From STF1-138 sp035356975 (GTDB taxonomy: Bacteria > Patescibacteriota > Patescibacteriia > UBA1558 > S5-K13): DNA of 14,296 nt. The stretch spans positions 1 to 14,296 of the forward strand of contig DAORGW010000023.1 in the NCBI GenBank assembly GCA_035356975.1, read 5' to 3'. This document shows, in pieces, positions 7,837 through 12,871 of this stretch. Made by a program: the position numbers and the translations under genes. Below the pieces are notes generated by a model that saw only the letters and a program-made list of their open reading frames with translations, did not search any database and was not told the origin of the DNA. The number at the start of each line of letters is the position of its first letter. The first letter of the stretch is position 1.

Positions 7837-9207
7837 CTAAGAATATAATTTTTGTTTAATGCTTTCTATGTCACTTTTTAATTTTTCGTTTGTTTTTAAT
7901 TCTTCTTGTATTTTATTATAAGCATGAATTGCTGTTGTATGATCGCGACCACCCATTTCAGAACCAATTCCAGGATAAGAATAATTTAATTCTGTTCTCA
8001 TAAGAAACATACAAATTTGTCTTGGCATAACAAGTTCTTTTTTTCTACAATCCCCAGTTATTTTTTCTGTTTCTATGTCAAAATATTCTGTAACTGCTTG
8101 AATAATAGATTTTGTACTAAGTCCAACTTCTTTTGGTCTAGCACTCGATACATTTAAAACTTGTTTAGCACTGTCTACGGTAATTTTTTGATTATTTAAT
8201 TGATGAATAGCTACGATTCTATTTAATGCGCCTTCTAATTCTCTTACATTTTTCTTTGCAATATTTGAAATTTCAGAAATAACTTCTTCAGGAATATCTG
8301 TCTGAATATTTTTTTCTTTTATTTTTGATTTTAGAATTGCGATTCTTGTTTCAAAATCAGGAGAACCAATATCTGCAATCATCCCACTTTCAAATCTAGA
8401 TGTTAATCTTTCTTCAATTGAAGGAAGTGATTTTGGCGGTCTATCCGAACTTATTACAATTTGTTTATTGCTCTGGTAAAGTGCATTAAATGTATGAAAA
8501 AATTCTTCTTGAGTTCTTTCTTGTCCACGCATAAACTGAATGTCATCTACAAGTAGTACATCAAGTTCACGATATTTTTTTTTAAAGTCATCTATTTTTC
8601 CGGATTGAATTGCTTTTACATAATCATTTGTAAAATTTTCACTACTTGTATAAAGCATTTTATAATCAGGAAATTTTTGTTTAATGTAGTTCCCGATAGA
8701 TTGCATTAAATGCGTTTTTCCAAGTCCCACATCACCATATAAAAATAAAGGATTATAAACTTTTCCAGGATTTTTTGCTACAGCAGTTGAGGCTGCTTTT
8801 GCTAGTTCATTTTGTTTTCCAGTTATGAAGTTTTCAAAAATGTATTTTGGATTTAATACTAGAGGATTTGAAGAATGATCAATTTTTGAAAGATTGTCTT
8901 TTATTTCTTCTATTTTAATAGAATTAGTATTTTGAGGAATTGGTTTTTGTTGGTTACTGTGAACAATTTTAAAAATAAGTTTTTTTATTTTATCATCTTT
9001 TAATACACTATTTATAGCAGATAAAATATTTTTATAATAACGATCCTCTAACCATCTTTTTGTAAAACCATTTGGTACAGAAATACAAACACAATCATCT
9101 TCTATGTCAGCTATGTTTGTGTTTTTAAACCAAGTAGTAAAACTTGCTTTTGATATTGAGAGTTCCAGCTCACCTAAAACTCCCTGCCAGAGTTCTTCAA
9201 AATTCAT
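7837..9207 (-). CDS. dnaA: Chromosomal replication initiator protein DnaA
   Basis: AAA+ ATPase that binds DnaA boxes at oriC, opens the duplex and helps load the helicase. The protein is 456 residues, close to E. coli (467). Domain I is at about 1-85 (FEELWQGVLGELELSISKASF, with the W of the helicase-interaction face). A short variable linker follows to about 115. The AAA+ domain has Walker A GDVGLGKT at 158-165, Walker B LLVDDIQF at 218-225, and the arginine finger in SRFESGM near residue 271. The DNA-binding domain has the signature GGRDHTTAIHA at 419-429. The start ATG (9205-9207) follows an A/T-only leader without a Shine-Dalgarno sequence. Upstream lie a TATAAT-type promoter and three phased DnaA boxes, which suggests autoregulation. 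dnaN follows in the same direction across 274 bp of origin DNA. Confidence 0.99.
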   Translation of the reverse strand: MNFEELWQGVLGELELSISKASFTTWFKNTNIADIEDDCVCISVPNGFTKRWLEDRYYKNILSAINSVLKDDKIKKLIFKIVHSNQQKPIPQNTNSIKIEEIKDNLSKIDHSSNPLVLNPKYIFENFITGKQNELAKAASTAVAKNPGKVYNPLFLYGDVGLGKTHLMQSIGNYIKQKFPDYKMLYTSSENFTNDYVKAIQSGKIDDFKKKYRELDVLLVDDIQFMRGQERTQEEFFHTFNALYQSNKQIVISSDRPPKSLPSIEERLTSRFESGMIADIGSPDFETRIAILKSKIKEKNIQTDIPEEVISEISNIAKKNVRELEGALNRIVAIHQLNNQKITVDSAKQVLNVSSARPKEVGLSTKSIIQAVTEYFDIETEKITGDCRKKELVMPRQICMFLMRTELNYSYPGIGSEMGGRDHTTAIHAYNKIQEELKTNEKLKSDIESIKQKLYS

Positions 9208-9249
9208 TATTTTAAAGTTTATTATTAATAATCATATTTTATCTTATAA

Positions 9250-9278
9250 ATTATAATTAATAAATAGTTGGGTGTATA
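9250..9278 (-). promoter_or_regulatory. Predicted dnaA promoter overlapping a DnaA box
   Basis: Minus strand: TATACA (9278-9273), 17 bp spacer, TATAAT (9255-9250). The start point would be near 9243, about 36 nt before the dnaA ATG. The -35 lies wholly inside the DnaA-box-like site at 9273-9281, so DnaA binding there would be expected to compete with polymerase. This is read from sequence only. Confidence 0.55.
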
Positions 9279-9303
9279 TAAACTGTGGATGAAGTGTGGA
9301 TAA
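9273..9303 (-). other. Three phased DnaA boxes upstream of dnaA (second part of bipartite oriC)
   Basis: Boxes are at 9295-9303 (minus strand TTATCCACA, identical to the E. coli consensus), 9284-9292 (TCATCCACA, one mismatch) and 9273-9281 (TTATATACA, one mismatch). Starts are exactly 11 bp apart, one helical turn, all in the same orientation as dnaA. With the cluster beyond dnaA they give a bipartite arrangement as in B. subtilis and Helicobacter. Plausible roles are origin function and repression of dnaA. Confidence 0.8.
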
Positions 9304-9360
9304 AGTTAGAATTTAGGATATAAGACTTGGGTCTTAGAGACTAGGAAAATTTTTAGGAAT

Positions 9361-9388
9361 AAAAAAAGAGACGTTTGTGGCACGTCTC
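9361..9388 (-). terminator. Intrinsic terminator of the 86-residue gene
   Basis: Minus strand: GAGACGT (9388-9382) pairs perfectly with ACGTCTC (9374-9368) over a 7-nt loop, followed by seven T (9367-9361). It lies 15 bp after the stop codon and would insulate dnaA and its DnaA boxes from readthrough. Confidence 0.9.
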
Positions 9389-9403
9389 AAGCCAATAATT
9401 CTA

Positions 9404-9664
9404 TTAGGCGACAAGATTAATTAAGTTTTTATCTTGTTCCCAGTCGGGGCATTCTTTGTCCAGAATTTCTTTAAAATCCTCCATTTTTCCTTTAAGGATT
9501 TGTACCTTCGTTTTTTTCGAGGATATTTGGATAAGTAAAGCAGAGGCCACAATGGCATTATTTACGAATCCTCTTATAATGCTTTTTTGTTTTTCTAGAT
9601 TTTCTAGTCTGCGATTAGTTACCCCACCATTAATAGTTATGCCTATGATTACACAATTTTTCAA
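9404..9664 (-). CDS. Unknown 86-residue protein, self-contained unit upstream of dnaA
   Basis: I do not recognise the family. The start is a TTG (9662-9664) with a strong Shine-Dalgarno AAGGAG (9676-9671) 6 nt upstream, the only clear one in the window and the reason for this start. A matching promoter (9707-9735) and a strong terminator (9361-9388) bracket it. The protein begins with a short hydrophobic strand (CVIIGITI, residues 4-11) and GGVTNRR. A charged stretch (LENLEKQKSIIRG), a moderately hydrophobic segment (FVNNAIVASALLIQIS, 33-48), then KKTKVQILKGKMEDFKEILDKE and an acidic PDWEQDKN follow. It has no signal peptide or convincing membrane span. Codons ending in C or G (GCC, ATC, GTC, TCG, GAC, CCC) are commoner than in neighbours, hinting at transfer or different selection. 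A plus-strand frame overlapping it lacks any start signal. Confidence 0.8.
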   Translation of the reverse strand: MKNCVIIGITINGGVTNRRLENLEKQKSIIRGFVNNAIVASALLIQISSKKTKVQILKGKMEDFKEILDKECPDWEQDKNLINLVA

Positions 9665-9706
9665 TTTTCTCTCCTTATTATTTGTGTTTTTTCAAAATAA
9701 TTTATT

Positions 9707-9735
9707 AAGATATCATATTTATAATTATTTGTCAA
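9707..9735 (-). promoter_or_regulatory. Promoter of the 86-residue gene
   Basis: Minus strand: TTGACA (9735-9730), 17 bp spacer, TATCTT (9712-9707), with TG one base before the -10. The start point would be near 9700, giving a leader of about 36 nt that includes the Shine-Dalgarno sequence. Confidence 0.75.
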
Positions 9736-9813
9736 TAAATTATTTGACTCTCGTATGCTTTAAATACTATTTTTTCAAAATTAAAATAAAAGAATTAAAA
9801 ATTAGCTATTTTC

Positions 9814-9842
9814 TTGACTAAATTCATATTTACTGCTATTCT
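9814..9842 (+). promoter_or_regulatory. Promoter of the rpmH-rnpA-yidD operon
   Basis: TTGACT (9814-9819), 17 bp spacer, TATTCT (9837-9842) with an upstream TGC giving an extended -10. The start point would be near 9849, a leader of about 54 nt. It is divergent from the promoter at 9707-9735. A TTATTCACA site (9853-9861), matching TTATNCACA, lies just after the start point and could bind DnaA, but a single match can arise by chance. Confidence 0.7.
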
Positions 9843-9864
9843 TCATCTATTATTATTCACAATT

Positions 9865-9899
9865 AGTTAATAGTTAATAGCTAATAGCTAATCGCTAAT
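9865..9899 (+). repeat. Five tandem 7-bp repeats in the rpmH leader
   Basis: The unit is AGYTAAT: AGTTAAT twice, AGCTAAT twice, then CGCTAAT, head to tail, ending 3 nt before the rpmH ATG. It fills the place where a Shine-Dalgarno sequence would be. Array length could vary between strains by slippage. Whether it affects translation is unknown. Confidence 0.85.
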
Positions 9900-9902
9900 A
9901 CA

Positions 9903-10040
9903 ATGCCAAAAAGAACATATCAACCAAAGAAAAGAAAAAGAGCAAGAACACACGGTTTTATGGAAAGAATGAGTACTGTTGGTGGCAGAAAAGTTCTAGC
10001 AAGAAGAAGAGCAAAAGGAAGAAAAAAACTAACGGTTTAA
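9903..10040 (+). CDS. rpmH: 50S ribosomal protein L34
   Basis: A 45-residue, very basic protein of the large ribosomal subunit. The sequence begins MPKRTYQPKKRKRARTHGF, continues MERMSTVGGRKVLARRRAKG, and ends RKKLTV, matching the family along its whole length. The ATG at 9903-9905 is preceded by the tandem 7-bp repeats rather than a Shine-Dalgarno sequence. rnpA follows after 4 bp. Location beside the origin and divergent from dnaA is the classical bacterial arrangement. Confidence 0.98.
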   Translation: MPKRTYQPKKRKRARTHGFMERMSTVGGRKVLARRRAKGRKKLTV

Positions 10041-10044
10041 TAGC

Positions 10045-10386
10045 ATGATCGCTAGAGAATTTAGAATTAGCCGAAAAAAAGATTTTGATATAATACTCAA
10101 ATCAAAATTAAAATTTTATAGTAATAACTTTGTGTTAAGATTTTCCAAAAACGAGCTTTCAAAAAGCCGTTTTTGTGTTGTTGTGTCCAAAAAAATTTCA
10201 AAAAAAGCAGTTATTAGAAATAAAATCAGAAGAAGAGTTTATGAAATTATAAGATTGAATTATAATAAAATTAAACCAGGATTTGATTTTATGATTTTAG
10301 TAAAATTAAGCGTTTTAGAATTAGAATATAAAGACATTGAAAGAGATCTGCTATATGTTTTTAAAAAAGCCAATATTTTAATATGA
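10045..10386 (+). CDS. rnpA: Ribonuclease P protein component
   Basis: Protein cofactor of RNase P, which works with the RNA subunit to cut the 5' leader from tRNA precursors. It has 113 residues, a normal length, and is strongly basic. The N-terminus REFRISRKKDFDIILKSKLK matches the family's first helix. The RNR-motif helix is KKAVIRNKIRRRVYEIIR (53-70), with RNK where RNR is usual, a conservative change. FDFMILVK near 80-87 is the next conserved strand. It starts 4 bp after rpmH, and its TGA stop overlaps the yidD ATG (ATGA at 10383-10386), so translation is probably coupled. Confidence 0.97.
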   Translation: MIAREFRISRKKDFDIILKSKLKFYSNNFVLRFSKNELSKSRFCVVVSKKISKKAVIRNKIRRRVYEIIRLNYNKIKPGFDFMILVKLSVLELEYKDIERDLLYVFKKANILI

Positions 10387-10616
10387 GAAAAATATTTTTA
10401 TTGTTAATTCGTATTTATCAAAAAACACTATCACCTGACACAGGATGGAATTCATTTAAACATCCTTATGGTTTTTGTAAACATTACCCAACTTGTTCAA
10501 ATTATAGTTATGAAGCAATAGAAAAATATGGTATTATAAAAGGAGGTTTTTTATCAGTTAAACGAGTTTTAAAATGTAATCCTTTCTCACGAGGAGGATT
10601 TGATCCTTTGAAATAA
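10383..10616 (+). CDS. yidD: YidD family membrane protein insertion efficiency factor
   Basis: Small membrane-associated protein thought to assist YidC-dependent insertion. It has 77 residues with the family pattern: RIYQKTLSPDTG near 10-21, CKHYPTCSNYSYEAIEKYG at 32-50, then GGFLSVKRVLKCNPFSRGGF and DPLK at the end. The three cysteines around the PTCS and KCNPF motifs are kept. Its ATG overlaps the rnpA stop by 4 bp and yidC follows 145 bp later, the usual rpmH-rnpA-yidD-yidC order. Confidence 0.96.
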   Translation: MRKIFLLLIRIYQKTLSPDTGWNSFKHPYGFCKHYPTCSNYSYEAIEKYGIIKGGFLSVKRVLKCNPFSRGGFDPLK

Positions 10617-10627
10617 TTTTTGCTTAT

Positions 10628-10714
10628 CTGTCATTTCGAATTTGATTTGGAATTTATAATAAAAAAATAGAAATTATTACTTTGAAATTATGAAATAAGT
10701 TCAAGATGATACAG
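10628..10714. repeat. Degenerate palindromic intergenic repeat between yidD and yidC
   Basis: The left end reads CTGTCATTTCGAATTTGATT and the right end, on the opposite strand, CTGTATCATCTTGAACTTAT. After allowing a 2-bp insertion, about 14 of the next 21 positions agree. Termini of the form TGTCATTCCGAA...TTCAGGATGACA are a common kind of small palindromic repeat or MITE in bacterial genomes; this copy looks decayed. Only one copy is visible here, so repeat status is inferred from the imperfect palindrome and its resemblance to that class. Confidence 0.45.
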
Positions 10715-10761
10715 GGAGACATATGGGCAAAAATTATTTATGCAATTAAACAAATAAAAGT

Positions 10762-11496
10762 ATGATTGAATTTTTTAAAGTAGTGCTATATTATCCAATA
10801 TTTAATCTATTAGTGTTTTTTTATAATTTAATCCCAGATATTGGAATTGCAATAATACTGGTAACAATAATTATAAAAGTCATTATTTGGCCGTTATCAA
10901 AAAAATCCATTAAATCACAGAAGGCAATGCAGACAATTCAGCCAAAATTGGAAGAATTAAAAATCCAACATAAGGGTGACCAACAAGGTCTTGCAAAAGC
11001 TACAATGGAATTGTATAAAAAAGAAGAAATTAGCCCACTTTCATCATGTCTGCCACTTTTAATACAGTTACCAATTATGATTTCTGTTTTTTATGCTTTT
11101 AGAAATGGATTAGTGAATACAAACTTAAATTTTTTATACGGCTTTATAAAAAATCCAGGATCAATCAATCCACTTATGTTTAATGTTTTGGATTTGTCAA
11201 AACCACAGTGGGTTTTGGGGCTTTTTGCCGGAATAGCTCAGTTTTTTCAAAGTAAAATGTTAATGCAAAAAAATCCAAAATTTCAAGATAAAAGCAAGGA
11301 ATTATCTTTAACAGATACAATGTCAAAGCAAATGATGTATACAATGCCAATTGTAACAGTTTTAATTAGTTTGTCTTTGCCAGGCGGATTATCTCTTTAT
11401 TTTTTTGTAATAACACTGCTTGGAATTTTCGATGCATTAATTGTTACAAAATTATTACAAAAAAGACAAGATAAACAAGTTGAAATTCTGAATTAA
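10762..11496 (+). CDS. yidC: Membrane protein insertase YidC/Oxa1 family
   Basis: Inserts and helps fold membrane proteins, alone or with SecYEG. At 244 residues it is the short, Gram-positive-like form without the large periplasmic domain of E. coli YidC, and it has no lipoprotein signal. Hydrophobic segments are at about 8-46 (an N-terminal pair ending in the first core helix), 96-113, 150-166, 191-206 and 208-229. The cytoplasmic hairpin between the first core helices (47-92) is basic and helical. Conserved motifs include WPLSKKSIKSQKAMQTIQPK (43-62), LPLLIQLPI and PGGLSLYFFVITLLG. Lys39 occupies the hydrophilic-groove position that is usually Arg. It is the fourth gene of the rpmH cluster and is followed by a strong terminator. 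Confidence 0.96.
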   Translation: MIEFFKVVLYYPIFNLLVFFYNLIPDIGIAIILVTIIIKVIIWPLSKKSIKSQKAMQTIQPKLEELKIQHKGDQQGLAKATMELYKKEEISPLSSCLPLLIQLPIMISVFYAFRNGLVNTNLNFLYGFIKNPGSINPLMFNVLDLSKPQWVLGLFAGIAQFFQSKMLMQKNPKFQDKSKELSLTDTMSKQMMYTMPIVTVLISLSLPGGLSLYFFVITLLGIFDALIVTKLLQKRQDKQVEILN

Positions 11497-11513
11497 TTAT
11501 TATTGTTTTAAGT

Positions 11514-11549
11514 AAAATAAAAGTTCGCTTTATAGCGAATTTTTATTTT
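11514..11549. terminator. Bidirectional terminator between yidC and the DAGK-like gene
   Basis: A 16-bp stem pairs 11514-11529 (AAAATAAAAGTTCGCT) with 11534-11549 (AGCGAATTTTTATTTT), one G-T pair, 4-nt loop. The GC-containing core TTCGCT/AGCGAA is flanked by A runs on one side and T runs on the other, so it works in both directions. It lies 18 bp after yidC and 20 bp after the converging gene. Confidence 0.9.
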
Positions 11550-11568
11550 ATAAAATTATAAAAAAGCT

Positions 11569-12306
11569 TTAAAATTTTCTATTACTTCCCACTATTATAT
11601 TTAATTTTTCTTTTGCGATTGATATTTGAGCCGGAGTGTTTATTGTTTGCACCCCATCAAATACAAGAGGAACAGAAGAGTCTTTAGATGTTACCAAAAT
11701 ATCATTTGTTTTAATAAGTGTATGCTTTGAATTTTTACTCATAAATCCACCAACCTTTTCTACAAATATTTCAAATAATCCATCTGTTGGATTTGATGTA
11801 TTAAGATTTTCTTCTTCAAAATCAATATTTTTTATTATGATTTTATTTCCCCTACCAACTCGAATTTTAAAATTATCTATTTTTAATTCTGTATTGTGGG
11901 AATTTTCTACCACAACAGATCCTAGAAAAAATTTATTGTTTATTTTCCCTATATCAATTTTTTCAACTATTCTTCCACCAATAATAGTACATGCTAAATC
12001 TCCATATGGAATTCCAAAAATTTGAGAAAATTTACTTTTTTTATCAATTGGAATATATCCCATTACAATATTTTCAAGCATTGCGCTTTCCAGTACCGTT
12101 GAAAAAGTTTTATCGTCACCTATTACAATAACAGTGTGAGCTCCCTTCTTAATCCCATCTTTTAAAAATTGGGAAATATTTTTTAGAAGATTCATTTTTA
12201 ATACCTCACCCCTCATATCCAAATCAATAATTCTTGCTTCTATTTTTGTGAGAAGATTTTCATATTTTTTGTCTTTAAGACAAGAGTCATATATATAAAG
12301 ATACAT
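11569..12306 (-). CDS. Diacylglycerol kinase/YegS-like family protein with degenerate GGDGT motif
   Basis: The layout follows the DAGK catalytic family, which phosphorylates lipids such as diacylglycerol: an N-terminal alpha/beta half with VIVIGDDKTFSTVLESA (59-75), then MGYIPIDKKSKFSQIFGIP (82-100) where family members have lgiiPlGtgNdfArslg, then a beta-sandwich half with KIDIGKINNKFFLG (116-129), NPTDGLFEIFV (172-182, the DGL signature) and VFDGVQ (215-220, the usual DGE position). The nucleotide loop GGDGT is replaced by GDDKT (63-67) and the GTGN loop is also lost, so kinase activity is doubtful; a lipid-binding or regulatory role is possible. It has 245 residues and no membrane segment. 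It lies 49 bp after the bactofilin gene in the same direction, likely one operon, and ends at a shared terminator. Confidence 0.75.
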   Translation of the reverse strand: MYLYIYDSCLKDKKYENLLTKIEARIIDLDMRGEVLKMNLLKNISQFLKDGIKKGAHTVIVIGDDKTFSTVLESAMLENIVMGYIPIDKKSKFSQIFGIPYGDLACTIIGGRIVEKIDIGKINNKFFLGSVVVENSHNTELKIDNFKIRVGRGNKIIIKNIDFEEENLNTSNPTDGLFEIFVEKVGGFMSKNSKHTLIKTNDILVTSKDSSVPLVFDGVQTINTPAQISIAKEKLNIIVGSNRKF

Positions 12307-12355
12307 AACAATTTCAATTTAAAATTTTAAATTTTAAAAATAGAAAGATCGGTAT

Positions 12356-12763
12356 TTACTCTCCTCTTTCTTTCAGTATTTCTTGTTTTAATATTTTTTT
12401 TGGAGCTTCAGGTATTTTTGATCCGATAGAAATTCTTCCGTTTATTTGACACCCAGATTCAACAGCAATTGAATTGGCTTTTATATCACCCTGGATATTT
12501 GCTGTTTTTGCAATATCAATTGAGTCAGATAGGGTTATATTCCCCACTACTTTTCCAGATATAAATGCACTACCAGCTTTTATATTTGCTGTTATTTCAG
12601 CCCTTTCCCCTATTAAAACATGGCCATCTGTTGATAAATTGCCTGTTAATTTTCCTTCAATTACTATATTTCCATGACCATTAAACTCTCCTTCTAAGAT
12701 AACTGATTCACCAATTATGGTTTCCATATTTTTTACATTTTGTGGACCTTCTTTTTTGAACAT
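12356..12763 (-). CDS. Bactofilin family cytoskeletal protein
   Basis: Bactofilins polymerise without nucleotides into filaments that position envelope enzymes and shape cells. This 135-residue protein has a short disordered N-terminus, then the right-handed beta-helix core (about 14-115) built from repeated hydrophobic-Gly turns: IEGKLTGNL, LIGERAEITANIKAG, ISGKVVGNI, NIQGDIKA, INGRISIG. A basic C-terminal tail (APKKILKQEILKERGE) follows. The first ATG (12761-12763) is taken; an internal Met13 is possible. No Shine-Dalgarno sequence is present. It has its own promoter candidate and precedes the DAGK-like gene by 49 bp, suggesting an envelope-related pair. Confidence 0.92.
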   Translation of the reverse strand: MFKKEGPQNVKNMETIIGESVILEGEFNGHGNIVIEGKLTGNLSTDGHVLIGERAEITANIKAGSAFISGKVVGNITLSDSIDIAKTANIQGDIKANSIAVESGCQINGRISIGSKIPEAPKKILKQEILKERGE

Positions 12764-12793
12764 ATTTTTAAAGTTAATTGTATTTGTATGGTA

Positions 12794-12822
12794 ATTTTAA
12801 GATTTATAGATAAATAAATCAA
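12794..12822 (-). promoter_or_regulatory. Promoter candidate for the bactofilin operon
   Basis: Minus strand: TTGATT (12822-12817), 17 bp spacer, TAAAAT (12799-12794). The -35 overlaps the distal arm of the nusA terminator hairpin. The start point would be near 12787, giving a leader of about 24 nt. Confidence 0.45.
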
Positions 12823-12852
12823 CCCCTGCCATAAAATATGACAGGGCGTTGA
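12819..12852 (-). terminator. Hairpin downstream of nusA (probable terminator)
   Basis: Arms 12819-12833 and 12837-12852 pair with one bulged base and one mismatch; the core is CCTG/CAGG and the loop is 3 nt. On the minus strand the stem is followed by A/U-rich sequence (ATTTATTTAT) rather than a clean U run, so termination may be partial. It lies 19 bp after the nusA stop. Confidence 0.6.
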
Positions 12853-12871
12853 TCATAGAATATTTTGATCA

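Noticed and set aside
9321..9336. Small hairpin TAAGAC/GTCTTA upstream of the dnaA boxes
   Set aside because: A 6-bp stem without a T run, in a stretch already past a strong terminator; no function can be supported.
9456..9821. 121-codon plus-strand open frame overlapping the 86-residue gene
   Set aside because: It has no ribosome binding site, ends in low-complexity A/T sequence, runs across two opposing promoters, and lies opposite a gene with full expression signals.
10723..10749. Eight-codon frame (MGKNYLCN) before yidC with GGGAG upstream
   Set aside because: Spacing to the ATG is only 4 nt, the frame is very short, and it lies next to the decayed repeat; chance is the simplest reading.
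11636..12025. 129-codon plus-strand open frame opposite the DAGK-like gene
   Set aside because: It is a shadow: Ser/Phe/Ile-rich translation of the complementary strand, no start signals, and the opposite frame shows family motifs.
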